Shown: in pieces, positions 36,924-46,562 of the stretch | Layout of the letters: every line of letters begins with the position of its first letter | Numbering within the stretch: position 1 is the first letter of the stretch | Notes under the pieces: generated by a model | The model's database searches: none | What the model was told of the DNA's origin: nothing | What the model saw: only the letters and a program-made list of their open reading frames with translations | Source: Stappia sp. | GTDB lineage: Bacteria > Pseudomonadota > Alphaproteobacteria > Rhizobiales > Stappiaceae | Length of the DNA: 64,000 bases | Reading direction: 5' to 3' | Assembly: GCA_002722295.1 (NCBI GenBank) | Contig: PBLF01000035.1 | Span: 124,001-188,000, forward strand | Program-made: the position numbers and the translations under genes

Positions 36924-37775
36924 ATGGCCACCAACTGCAATTCAACCGTCACCGTCGGCAATGTGAGCTTCGCCCAGGAAGCTCCGTTCTCGCTGATCGC
37001 CGGGCCCTGCCAGATGGAGAGCCGGGCGCATGTGCTGGAGTGCGCGGCTGCGGTGAAGGAGATCGCCGGGGAGCTGGGCATCGGCGTCGTGTTCAAGGCG
37101 TCCTTCGACAAGGCGAACCGCACCTCGCTTTCGGCAAGCCGGGGCGTGGGCATGGATGAGGCGCTGCCGGTCTTCGCCGAGATTCGCGAGACCTACGGAA
37201 TGCCGGTGCTGACCGACATTCACTCGGCCGACCAGTGCGCGCCCGTCGCCGAGGCCGTCGATGTGCTGCAGATTCCCGCCTTCCTGTGCCGGCAGACGGA
37301 CATTCTCGTCGCCGCCGCGAAGACGGGCGCCGTGGTCAACGTCAAGAAGGGCCAGTTCCTCGCGCCCTGGGACATGCGGAACGTCCTGACCAAGATCGTC
37401 GAGAGCGGAAACCCGAACGTGCTCCTGACCGAGCGCGGCGCCTCCTTCGGCTACAACACGCTGGTGTCCGACATGCGCGCGCTGCCGGTGATGGCCGCGA
37501 CCGGCGCGCCGGTCGTGTTCGACGCCACCCATTCGGTGCAGCAACCGGGCGGCAAGGGCGGCTCCTCCGGCGGCGAGCGCAACATGGTGGCGGTTCTGGC
37601 GCGTGCCGCCGTTGCCGTGGGCGTCGCCGGCGTCTTCATCGAGACCCATCCCGACCCGGACAACACCATTTCCTCCGACGGCCCGAACATGATCGCGCTC
37701 AAGGACCTGAAGGACCTGCTCCAGGACCTCCAGGCCTTCGACAAGGTCGCCAAGTCGCGGCCGCGCGGCCTCTGA
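36924..37775 (+). CDS. kdsA: 3-deoxy-8-phosphooctulonate (KDO-8-P) synthase
   Basis: KdsA condenses arabinose 5-phosphate and phosphoenolpyruvate to KDO 8-phosphate for the lipopolysaccharide core. The 283-residue TIM barrel has LIAGPCQMESR near residues 24-34, FKASFDKANRTS and DIHSADQ, and the KKGQFLAPWDM segment. The Asn/Cys position that separates metal-free from metal-dependent enzymes (here LIAGPCQMES) was not resolved with certainty. It is followed 86 bases later by eno, a standard alphaproteobacterial pair; pyrG, often upstream, is not here. Confidence 0.96.
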   Translation: MATNCNSTVTVGNVSFAQEAPFSLIAGPCQMESRAHVLECAAAVKEIAGELGIGVVFKASFDKANRTSLSASRGVGMDEALPVFAEIRETYGMPVLTDIHSADQCAPVAEAVDVLQIPAFLCRQTDILVAAAKTGAVVNVKKGQFLAPWDMRNVLTKIVESGNPNVLLTERGASFGYNTLVSDMRALPVMAATGAPVVFDATHSVQQPGGKGGSSGGERNMVAVLARAAVAVGVAGVFIETHPDPDNTISSDGPNMIALKDLKDLLQDLQAFDKVAKSRPRGL

Positions 37776-37861
37776 CAGTTTCACACGGGGGCGGGCGAGG
37801 GCGGTTTCGTCCGCGCCCGTGCTCCAGGTCCCTTGCCAGTCCCACCTCCAGGGAGACGAGA

Positions 37862-39136
<1,275 letters not shown>

Positions 39137-39168
39137 GGGCGGGCTCCAAGCGCCTGCTCTGAAAAATG

Positions 39169-39206
39169 AAAAAGCCGCCGGAGCGATCCGGCGGCTTTTT
39201 TCTTTT
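39169..39206 (+). terminator. Intrinsic terminator of eno
   Basis: A perfect 14-base-pair stem (39169-39182 with 39187-39200, core GCCGCCGGA / TCCGGCGGC) with a GCGA tetraloop is flanked by A5 upstream and T6 downstream. The symmetric A and T tracts would let it work in both directions, also stopping transcripts from the FrnE-like gene. Confidence 0.93.
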
Positions 39207-39253
39207 CGGTCACCACTCACTCCATGATCTGGATACGACGACGCATCCCAGGC

Positions 39254-39418
39254 GTCATCCCGGCCAGGGACCGCAGGCCCGTGAGCCGGGATCCATTGGC
39301 AACCTCGGCTCAGGCTCCTCCTGACTGGATCACACGGCAAGGTTCGGCCCGAAGCGTTGCGGTGTGCTGGCGGCGAAGGGAATTGGGCCCGGCTCGCGCT
39401 TCGCTTGGCCGGGGTGAC
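39254..39418. repeat. Palindromic repeat element with imperfect terminal inverted repeats
   Basis: The ends GTCATCCCGGCC (39254-39265) and GGCCGGGGTGAC (39407-39418) are inverted copies with one mismatch. GAGCCGGGATCC (39283-39294) is partly mirrored by GGCCCGGCTCGC near 39386-39397. The pattern resembles the short palindromic intergenic repeats and small nonautonomous elements common in Hyphomicrobiales. It has no coding capacity, and only one copy was noticed in this window. Confidence 0.55.
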
Positions 39419-39503
39419 GTCCGTGAAGGTGTTGAGGTTTAAACCGCAAACACCAAGAAACAGGAAGCGGGGGGAAGAGCGAAGGCTCGCCGAGTTCTTC
39501 TCG

Positions 39504-40169
39504 TCACCCCGTCTTCGTTTCGCTCGCGTGGCGGATGGCGGCGGCCAGCGTTTCCGGCTTTTCCGCGCCCATGACGATGAAACGCTCGTCGATGATGAAA
39601 GCGGGTACGCCGGTGACACCAAGGGACTGGGCGCGGGCGATGTCGCGCTCGATCTTCTCCATGTCCGCGTCGGTGGGCAGCAGCTCGGCGACGAGATCCG
39701 GCATCATGCCGACGTCGCCGGCCGCCTTGATCAGCGTCTCGGGACGGGAAAGGTCCGCGCCTTCCACGAAATAGAGGTTGAAAAGGCGCTCGACCATCTC
39801 GGTCTGGGCATCCTCTGCGCGTGACCAAAGCACGAGGCGGTGACAGTCGAGCGTATTGGGTGAGGAGGTGATCCGGTCGAAGGCGAAGGGAATGCCCTCG
39901 CCGGCGCCGGCCGCCGCGATCTGCTCGTGCAACTCGTCGATGCGCGCCTGGCTGCCGAACTTCTCCATCAGGTAGACCTGCCGGTCCTTGCCCTCGCGCG
40001 GGATGGTCGGGTCGAGCTGGAACGGCTGCCAGCGCAGCGTGACGGGAATGTCGGGAAGGGTGGCCAGCGCCTTTTCCAGACGCCGCTTGCCGATGAAACA
40101 CCACGGACACACCACATCCGACACGATGTCGATGGGCATCGGAGCGGTCGCGTCGGAAGCGTCGGTCAT
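39504..40169 (-). CDS. DsbA-family oxidoreductase, FrnE-like
   Basis: The 221-residue protein has a thioredoxin fold with the dithiol active site CPWC at residues 21-24 and an inserted helical domain, as in FrnE and 2-hydroxychromene-2-carboxylate isomerase relatives. The cis-Pro region VTGVPAFIID is near residue 183. No signal peptide is visible, so it is probably cytoplasmic, where FrnE-like proteins act as disulfide oxidoreductases in stress resistance. It lies 48 bases downstream of the three-gene operon to its right and may be cotranscribed with it. Confidence 0.9.
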   Translation of the reverse strand: MTDASDATAPMPIDIVSDVVCPWCFIGKRRLEKALATLPDIPVTLRWQPFQLDPTIPREGKDRQVYLMEKFGSQARIDELHEQIAAAGAGEGIPFAFDRITSSPNTLDCHRLVLWSRAEDAQTEMVERLFNLYFVEGADLSRPETLIKAAGDVGMMPDLVAELLPTDADMEKIERDIARAQSLGVTGVPAFIIDERFIVMGAEKPETLAAAIRHASETKTG

Positions 40170-40217
40170 GGGCAGTCTCCGTCCGGTCTCAGGCTCTTGT
40201 CCGGTGAAGCAGCCCGT

Positions 40218-41402
40218 CTAGCCGAAGCGGGTCTGGTCCACGATGGCGGCAATCCGGCGGCGCAGGGCGTCGAGCGCATCGCTGTCGCGCAGGATCGCAA
40301 GGCCCCCGGATCCCTTCACCCTAGCAACAAAATCCTCCTCGCGCGATGCGGCAAGCGCCGTTGTCAGCACCGGATCCCGTGCAGGCGGTGGAAAGATCCC
40401 GTCATTGGCAAGATGAAGCTCGCGCGGGCCGGGATGAACCTCCTCCAGCCGCACCTCGAGAGGCGCGCGCCCGCGAAGCTTCAACGCCGCCGTCAGCACG
40501 CGGCGATAGGCCTCGATATCCTCCGGAGCCAGTGCGTCACCGCCGTCATGAACAGACCTGCGAAACCGCTCCAGCCGGGCATCCGCCAGCCGGCGGCGGG
40601 CCTGTGCGCCTAGCAGGAGCTGCAGGCGTCGACCGATGTCGCGTGGAGCGGCCTCCGCAAGGGCGACATCGCTCGCGCCATGTTCCAGCGCCGCCACCCG
40701 GCTTGCCGCATCGCGCGCGATCACCAGCGTCGGCAGGTGCATGTGGCGCGGATCGCGGTCGAGCGCCTCCAGCATGTGGGCAATGCGGGCCGCCGGCGCA
40801 TCCAGCACGAGCGCGTCTGCGGGGCCGGTCTCGAGCCGGGCAAGCGCAGCCTCGGGGCTCAAAACCCCATGCGGGGCGATGGCAAGGCCACGCGCGCGTG
40901 CGGCGTCGGCAAGAGCGGCGCTGTCGCCGTGGACAAGAACATGCGCGGCGCTCGCGGGCACTGTCGGCTGGTCGTCATGCGCAAGGCGGGGCAGCGACCT
41001 GTGCCGCAGGATGGTTTCCTCGAGCCGGACGGAGGCACGCAGCACGGCGGCGAGCCGGTCTCCGGTGCGGCCGTCATTCTCCACCGGCAACAGCGCGTCA
41101 GGATGCAGCATTCCGCCCGGCGCATCCGGGTCCCCGTCCGCCGCGCAAGGGGCAACGAGGGGGAGCCGCGCGCCGCCTGTCGCCGCCCGGCGTTTCAGCC
41201 CGGCGACCACGGCAAGGGCGGAGGCATCCGTTTCCCGAGCAAGCACGAGGAGATCGGGCAGGGGGGCATCGGGGGTGTCGTCGGCAAGCGTCACCTCCCA
41301 GGCATCGCCCAGCCGGCCGGCCAGGGCGTCGCGCCAGGACGCCGTCGTCACGGCGACACGCGCACGCAGCAGCGTGCCGGCCTCCCCCTCCGCCGTGTCC
41401 AT
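40218..41402 (-). CDS. Degenerate receiver/GGDEF-like protein of unknown function
   Basis: The 394-residue protein has no standard annotation I recognise. By eye it looks like a worn PleD-type protein. Residues about 10-140 and 150-255 each have an alternating hydrophobic pattern like a receiver domain (ADALVLDAP, HLPTLVIARD, LEHGASDVALAEA). An RRLQLLLGAQARRRLADARLERFRR linker helix follows. The last 110 residues follow a GGDEF-domain pattern up to EEDFVARVKGSGGLAIL, where the GGDEF signature is replaced by KGSGG near residues 363-367. It would then lack cyclase activity and perhaps bind or scaffold. ATG at 41402 overlaps the upstream ligase stop (TGATG), so coupling to that gene is strong. 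Confidence 0.7.
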   Translation of the reverse strand: MDTAEGEAGTLLRARVAVTTASWRDALAGRLGDAWEVTLADDTPDAPLPDLLVLARETDASALAVVAGLKRRAATGGARLPLVAPCAADGDPDAPGGMLHPDALLPVENDGRTGDRLAAVLRASVRLEETILRHRSLPRLAHDDQPTVPASAAHVLVHGDSAALADAARARGLAIAPHGVLSPEAALARLETGPADALVLDAPAARIAHMLEALDRDPRHMHLPTLVIARDAASRVAALEHGASDVALAEAAPRDIGRRLQLLLGAQARRRLADARLERFRRSVHDGGDALAPEDIEAYRRVLTAALKLRGRAPLEVRLEEVHPGPRELHLANDGIFPPPARDPVLTTALAASREEDFVARVKGSGGLAILRDSDALDALRRRIAAIVDQTRFG

Positions 41403-43030
41403 CACGCGACCGCGGAGCGCAGCGGATTGACGAGCCGCTGGGACAGCGCGACCCGGTCGACCTTGCCGCTTTCAGTGCGCGGCAGGGCGGGCAGCGCGAG
41501 CACCCGGTGCGGAATTTCGGCAAGGCCCGCGCGCTCGGTCTCCAGATAGGCGAAGAAGCCCTCCACATCGAGGATCAGCCCGCTGCTCGGCACGAGCGCC
41601 GCATAGAGGCGGGCCCCCAGAATGCCGTCCTCGACGAGGAAGGCGGCCGCCTCCCGGATGCCGGGAAAGGCGGCAAACAAAGCGTCGAGGGACGGCAGGG
41701 AGCCGACGCCGGGCGCGGTCGTTCCCGGCACGCCGACACCAGTGATGCCGGCCTCGGACTGGCGCACCGGCAACAGCGTGTCGACATAGCCGGCCTTGTC
41801 GGCGGGCACGCGCACCTTGCAGGCGGGCCAGGCGGAATCGGCAACCATCGCGCCGCGCACCTTCAGCGTCGCCGGGCCGCTCTCGGTGTCGAGGTCGAGC
41901 TCCAGCAGCGCCGGTCCGTTCTGTGCGGTGGAGGGCGAGCCGATGCGCCCCGTGGCGAACGGGCGGGGCAGGGCGCTGCCCTCGCGCCGGCGCGCGACCA
42001 TGGCGAATTCGTCCATCACATGCAGGTCGGTGAGGTCGCGGTTGGTGTTGTGCGCGGCGGGCGTCGCCGAATGGGCACCCCACACGGAGACGATGCGGCA
42101 ACCGCCGTTGTCGAGGCGCCGCTCGAACGCGGGCACCAGTGAACCGGGACACAGCACCATGTCCGCCTCGACCATGTCGGCGTGGGCGGCGAGCTTCCGC
42201 AGCGAGGCGGGGTGATGCAGGTGCAACGTGCCGCCGGACAGGAGCCAGGGTACGAGACCGGCACCGATGCCCGCCATTCCGGTCATGGCATAGGGCAGCA
42301 CGATCTTCGGCGCGCGCGGCAGGGAGAGCTCGAGATAGGGCATCAGCCCGGCGGCGATCCACTGGTTGTGGCTGCGGGCGATGGGCAGCGGCTCGCCACT
42401 GGTCGAGCGGGTCCATGTCAGCGTCGCGACATGGTCGGCGGCGTTGGCGCCGCGCCGCACAGGGGCGTCCTCCAGATCCTCCGGCAATTCGTCGAGAACG
42501 TTTCCAAGCTCCATGAGCCCGTCGACCACGTCCTTGCCCAGGCCGAAGACGAAGCGCAGCGCGAAGAGTTCGGCCGCGGCGTCGCGCGCCTCGTGCCCAA
42601 GGCTGCGCCCGCCGAAGCTGTCGCCGGCGATGAGCGCCCGTGCGCCCGCACGGTTGAGCGCCTCGAGGACGTTCTTCTGACGCCAGTGCAGCGGCATCGG
42701 CGCGACGACCAGTCCTGCGCGCAGCGACGCCAGCAGCGCGATCACCGCATCCACCGTGTTCGCGCTCTGCAGCCCGATGACGCTGTCATGGCTCATGCCG
42801 ACGGCCGCGAAGAAGGCGGCGAGGCGCGAGATCTCCGCATCCGCCTCGGCATAGGTGAGCTGGCGCGGCGGGCTCGCGGTCTCGCCAAGCCTTGCGTCCT
42901 GCGGATCGACAAGGGCGAGCCGGTCGGGGCTGGCGGCCGCCGTCTTGCGGAACAGCGCGTCCAGGGTGACGTTGCCCCAGATACCGCTCTGGCGGTGCGC
43001 TTCGATCGTCTTTTCGGGCGTGAGGATCAT
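41402..43030 (-). CDS. Adenylate-forming (AMP-binding) enzyme with degenerate motifs
   Basis: The 542-residue protein has the overall layout of acyl-CoA synthetases and related ligases: an N-terminal large domain (about 1-420) and a C-terminal lid. The lid lysine motif PRTESGKVDR near residue 525 is intact. The phosphate-binding loop, usually TSGTTGxPK, reads STSGEPLPIARSH (about residues 210-222). It lacks the second Gly-rich part and lysine, and the usual TGD motif is not visible either. The protein may act on an unusual substrate or be only partly active. It sits between a YejA-type binding protein (21 bases upstream) and the GGDEF-like gene (overlapping). Confidence 0.82.
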   Translation of the reverse strand: MILTPEKTIEAHRQSGIWGNVTLDALFRKTAAASPDRLALVDPQDARLGETASPPRQLTYAEADAEISRLAAFFAAVGMSHDSVIGLQSANTVDAVIALLASLRAGLVVAPMPLHWRQKNVLEALNRAGARALIAGDSFGGRSLGHEARDAAAELFALRFVFGLGKDVVDGLMELGNVLDELPEDLEDAPVRRGANAADHVATLTWTRSTSGEPLPIARSHNQWIAAGLMPYLELSLPRAPKIVLPYAMTGMAGIGAGLVPWLLSGGTLHLHHPASLRKLAAHADMVEADMVLCPGSLVPAFERRLDNGGCRIVSVWGAHSATPAAHNTNRDLTDLHVMDEFAMVARRREGSALPRPFATGRIGSPSTAQNGPALLELDLDTESGPATLKVRGAMVADSAWPACKVRVPADKAGYVDTLLPVRQSEAGITGVGVPGTTAPGVGSLPSLDALFAAFPGIREAAAFLVEDGILGARLYAALVPSSGLILDVEGFFAYLETERAGLAEIPHRVLALPALPRTESGKVDRVALSQRLVNPLRSAVA

Positions 43031-43051
43031 CTTGCTACATCCAGGGTCCGA

Positions 43052-44944
43052 TCAGTCGCCGGTGGCCGACCACCAGCTTTCGAAACGGGGGCCGGAAACG
43101 GGATGGTCCTGCGGCCGGCCGATCGTCGTCCAGCGGGCCACCCATTTCTCGGGCAGGTGAAAGAGCGGCACCACATAGGCACCGGAAATCAGCGCGCGGT
43201 CGAAGGCGCGCACGGCGGCGACGAAGCCGTCCTGGTCGCGCGCGGCGAGCATGGCGTCGATCATGGCGTCGACGGCCGGGCTCCTCGCGCCCGCATAGTT
43301 GAACGAGCCCTCCTGGCCGGCCGCGTCGCTGCTCCAACGGTAGCGCTGTTCATTGCCCGGCGACAGGGAAACGAGCCAGGTGTTCAGCACCATGTCGAAG
43401 TCGAAGGTCTGGCGCCGGCGCTGATACTGGGCGCCGTCCACCGAGCGGATCGACGCGTCGATGCCGACGAGGCGCAGCGTGCGCTGATAGGCAAGGGCGA
43501 GACGCTCCTGGTCGGGCGTCGCCGTCAGCATCTCGAAGGTGAACGGCTTGCCGTCGGGACCGAGCATGGTGCCGCCGTCGATGCGGTAGCCGGCCTCGCG
43601 CAGCAGCGTGACGGCGGCGCGCATGACCTTGCGGTCGCGCCCCGAACCGTCGGCCTGCGTCGGACGCCAGGTGCCGTCGATCACATCGGCCGGCATCTCT
43701 TCGATCCAGGGAGCGAGCAGGGCACGCTCCTTATCGTTTGCCGGACGGCCAAGGGAGGACAGGACGGAATTGTCGAAGTATCCGCCGGTCCTTTCATAAA
43801 GTCCGTAGTAGAGATTGCGGTTCACCCACTCGAAGTCGAAAAGCATGGCAAGGGCGCGGCGCACGCGTACGTCGGCGAACACCCCGCGGCGGGTGTTGAA
43901 GACGAAGCCGTGCATGCCCGCCGGCGTGCCGAGGCGGAAGACATCCTTGACCACCTTGCCGTCGGAAACGGCGGGAAAGTCCAGCGCGGTCGTCCAGCGT
44001 GCGGGATCGGCAACAGGCAACACCGAGACCAGCCCCTTCTTGAAGGCCTCGAACAGGGTGTTCTCGTCCCGGAAATACTCGATGCGGATCTCGTCGAAAT
44101 TGTACAATCCCTTGCGGACCGGCAGGTCCTTCGCCCAGTAGTCCGGGTTTCGGCGGTAGGTGATGGAATTGCCCACGTCCACGGCGTCGATGACATAGGG
44201 GCCGGAGCCGACGGGCGGCGTCAGCGTGCTGCGGTCGAAGGTTTCCGGATCGATGGTGTGCCTGGCGAGGATCGGCGACAGGCCGATCAGCAGGGGAAGC
44301 TCGCGGTCGGACCCATCCTCGAAGGTGAAGCGGACGCTGCGCGGGCCGGTCTGCTCCATCTTCTCGATTCGCGAATAGCGGGCGCGGAAATGCGGGCGCC
44401 CCTTGTCGCGCAGGATCTCGAAGGAAAAGATCACGTCCTGGACGGTCACCGGCGTGCCGTCGGAGAAACGTGCCTTCTCGTTGAGCGTGAACTCGATCCA
44501 GTCACGACTGTCGGGCAGGCGCACGTCCTCGGCGAGCAACCCGTAAAGCGAAAACGGTTCGTCCTGGTTGCGTTCCAGCAGGCTCTCTATGACCAGGGCG
44601 CCATAGTCGTTGTCGCGGATGCCGCGCGCGGTCGTGGTTCCGCCCTGGACGATGAACTGGTTGAGGCTGTCGAAGGTGCCCTGGACGCCGTAGGTGATGC
44701 GGCCGCCCTTCGGCGCATCCGGATCGGCGTAGGGCAGATGGTCGAAGTCGGAGGGCAGCGCGGGCTGCCCGTGCATGGCGATGCCGTGAACCGCGGGCAC
44801 CTCCGGCGCCTGCGCGGTCGCCAGACCATGTCCCGCCACGACAAGACCGGCGGCAAGCGCCAGTGCACGCGTCAAGCGTGCGGCATGTCCAGGGGCGCGC
44901 CGCGACACGGGGGAGGGAATCAGATTGTTCGTCTCGACAGTCAT
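43052..44944 (-). CDS. Periplasmic solute-binding protein, family 5, YejA-like
   Basis: The 630-residue protein has an N-terminal signal sequence (hydrophobic LTRALALAAGLVVAGHGLATAQA, cleavage near residue 45) and a family 5 fold. The YejA-like start HGQPALPSDFDHLPYADPDAPKGG is clear. YejA-type proteins bind peptides or antimicrobial peptides such as microcin C for YejBEF transporters. Here no permease or ATPase gene is adjacent; the downstream genes are the ligase and the GGDEF-like protein. I chose the ATG at 44944 over one seven codons upstream. Confidence 0.9.
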   Translation of the reverse strand: MTVETNNLIPSPVSRRAPGHAARLTRALALAAGLVVAGHGLATAQAPEVPAVHGIAMHGQPALPSDFDHLPYADPDAPKGGRITYGVQGTFDSLNQFIVQGGTTTARGIRDNDYGALVIESLLERNQDEPFSLYGLLAEDVRLPDSRDWIEFTLNEKARFSDGTPVTVQDVIFSFEILRDKGRPHFRARYSRIEKMEQTGPRSVRFTFEDGSDRELPLLIGLSPILARHTIDPETFDRSTLTPPVGSGPYVIDAVDVGNSITYRRNPDYWAKDLPVRKGLYNFDEIRIEYFRDENTLFEAFKKGLVSVLPVADPARWTTALDFPAVSDGKVVKDVFRLGTPAGMHGFVFNTRRGVFADVRVRRALAMLFDFEWVNRNLYYGLYERTGGYFDNSVLSSLGRPANDKERALLAPWIEEMPADVIDGTWRPTQADGSGRDRKVMRAAVTLLREAGYRIDGGTMLGPDGKPFTFEMLTATPDQERLALAYQRTLRLVGIDASIRSVDGAQYQRRRQTFDFDMVLNTWLVSLSPGNEQRYRWSSDAAGQEGSFNYAGARSPAVDAMIDAMLAARDQDGFVAAVRAFDRALISGAYVVPLFHLPEKWVARWTTIGRPQDHPVSGPRFESWWSATGD

Positions 44945-45346
44945 GCTCCCGTTTATAGCGCGCAATCACTTTGCTATGGTTAACGAGAGTTCAACATTGT
45001 GCCCTCGCGCAGGGTGGGACATTTGCGCAACAGCGTCAGGCTTGCCGTGCGGTGCGGCGTTACGGTACGCGACTATCGCAAGGCTCTTTCTGGATATTTG
45101 CCGGTTGAGCCTGTAAAGATGCGCCCCGGAAGCACCGGGGCCAATGTCTCGCCGCATTCCTTGCCCATGTGGGCAGGAGCGCGTGACAACGGAGTCGAGG
45201 CGAGGGGCACCGCGGATCGGCCTGCCGGATTCGGATATGGCGAAAGCTGGCGCGGGTTTGCGACGGATCGCTTCCGCAAAGCGAATTCACACGGTTCGCG
45301 CGACCGGGGGTCGCGCAACGAGATCATGGACGTAGGGACGCATTGT
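44945..45346. other. 402-base divergent intergenic region upstream of ialB
   Basis: It should contain the promoters of the YejA-like operon (minus) and of ialB (plus). Two perfect hairpins are present: GCCCCGG / CCGGGGC at 45123-45141 and GCGCGACC / GGTCGCGC at 45298-45316. The second lies just before the ialB ribosome binding site. TATAAA on the minus strand near 44950 is too near the ATG to be a convincing -10. Small open frames here have no ribosome binding site. Confidence 0.55.
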
Positions 45347-45979
45347 ATGGCTGAGACCTTGAAGAATAGCCTGGCCGGCGTGTCGCTCGCCGCGGCGGCG
45401 CTGCTTGCCGCCGTGACCGGCGCCAGCGCCCAGACCCAGACCGTCGAACCGCAGGCGGACACCCCCTGGGTGAAGATCTGCAATACGGATCCCCAGTCCA
45501 ACAAGCAGACCTGCGTCGTCACGCAGGAACTGAGGACCGACACGGGCCAGTTCCTGGCTTCCGTCGCGGTTCGCGAGATCGGCGGCGAAGCGCGCAAGAC
45601 GCTGCTCATCGCCGTTCCGCCGGGAATGCTCATCCAGCCGGGCCTGCGCGTTCAGGTCGACAACGGCAAGCAGACCGAAGCGAAGTACGGCATCTGCTTC
45701 CCCAACGCCTGCTATTCCGAGCTGGTGATCGACGACGCCTTCATCAACTCGCTCAAGGCCGGCGGAAACCTGATCCTGACGACGCTGAACCAGCAGGCCA
45801 AGCAGGTGCCGTTCCAGCTCACGCTGTCCGGCTTCACCAAGGTCTACGACGGCGACCCGATCGACGCGGCAGCGCTGCAGCAGAAGCAGCAGCAGCTCCA
45901 GTCCGAGTTGCAGAAGCGCGCCGAGGAAGCCCGTCAGAAGCTGATCGACAAGCAGAAGGAAGCGACCGGCGACAACTGA
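45347..45979 (+). CDS. Invasion-associated locus B (IalB) family periplasmic protein
   Basis: The 210-residue product starts with a signal peptide (AGVSLAAAALLAAVTGASA, cleavage near residue 28). The IalB domain follows, with WVKICNTDPQSNKQTCVV, LIAVPPGMLIQPGLRVQVD and YGICFPNACYSELV; its four cysteines could form two disulfides. The C-terminus (about 175-210) is a Gln/Lys-rich, probably coiled-coil helix. IalB was named in Bartonella but occurs widely in free-living relatives, so no virulence role should be assumed. I chose the ATG at 45347, preceded by TAGGGAC; an upstream in-frame ATG at 45326 is possible. A strong terminator follows. Confidence 0.9.
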   Translation: MAETLKNSLAGVSLAAAALLAAVTGASAQTQTVEPQADTPWVKICNTDPQSNKQTCVVTQELRTDTGQFLASVAVREIGGEARKTLLIAVPPGMLIQPGLRVQVDNGKQTEAKYGICFPNACYSELVIDDAFINSLKAGGNLILTTLNQQAKQVPFQLTLSGFTKVYDGDPIDAAALQQKQQQLQSELQKRAEEARQKLIDKQKEATGDN

Positions 45980-46007
45980 GCCGGGAACGCATCCGTCCAG
46001 GATAAGC

Positions 46008-46040
46008 AAAAGGCCGCCGGGAGATCTCGGCGGCCTTTTT
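46008..46040 (+). terminator. Bidirectional intrinsic terminator between ialB and hspQ
   Basis: A 12-base-pair stem (AAAAGGCCGCCG, 46008-46019, with CGGCGGCCTTTT, 46028-46039) ends in a T5 tract. The inner GAGATCTC is itself palindromic. It serves ialB and, because of the A tract, probably also the convergent hspQ. Confidence 0.92.
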
Positions 46041-46063
46041 CATTTGCGTCGGAACGGGCAACC

Positions 46064-46387
46064 TCAGTGCAGGTCGACATCCCGCGGCAGGTAGGATCCG
46101 TCCGCCTGCTGCTCGAAGATCTCGTCCACCTGGGGGTGGCGGACCGGTTCGCCGGTGTCGTCGGGAACCAGATTCTGTTCCGACACATAGGCGATGTATT
46201 CCGTATCCGCGTTCTCGGCGAGCAGGTGATAGAAGGGCTGATCGCGCTCGGGACGTACATCGGCGGGAATCGTGTCCCACCACTCCTCCGTGTTGGAGAA
46301 GGTCGGATCGACGTCGAAGATGATCCCGCGGAATGGATAGATTCTGTGCCGGACCACTTGCCCGATCATGTATTTCGCGGTTCGCAT
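46064..46387 (-). CDS. hspQ: Heat shock protein HspQ
   Basis: HspQ binds hemimethylated DNA in vitro and acts as a specificity-enhancing factor for Lon protease. The 107-residue protein shows the family pattern YMIGQVVRHRIYPFRGIIFDVDP near the N-terminus, then EEWW, DQPFYHLLAE and YVSEQNLVPDD. It is intact and of normal length. I could not find a clear RpoH-type promoter in the 175-base upstream gap. Confidence 0.94.
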   Translation of the reverse strand: MRTAKYMIGQVVRHRIYPFRGIIFDVDPTFSNTEEWWDTIPADVRPERDQPFYHLLAENADTEYIAYVSEQNLVPDDTGEPVRHPQVDEIFEQQADGSYLPRDVDLH

Positions 46388-46562
46388 TGCTTGTAGAACC
46401 CGTTCGCGCGGCGAAGGCCATGCTCCGCCGCGCCGTTAGTATCTCGTGAATTAGCGTAGCCCATACGCCTTCAACAGCCGGTTTACAAGTCCATGACCGG
46501 GGCGGAACTCTTCGCTCCGCTTCGTCATTCGCCGCAAAACCGCGCTGTGCTTTTGCCTGCGC

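Larger units (their letters stand above)
39137..39503. other. 367-base noncoding region after eno
   Basis: This region holds the eno terminator (39169-39206) and a repeat-like palindromic element (39254-39418), both listed separately. The rest, up to the convergent FrnE-like gene, shows no gene. Confidence 0.7.

Noticed and set aside
42182..44983. A 933-codon open frame on the plus strand
   Set aside because: It lies antisense to the ligase and the YejA-like gene, both of which have clear family motifs; long antisense frames are common in GC-rich DNA, and its translation shows no domain.
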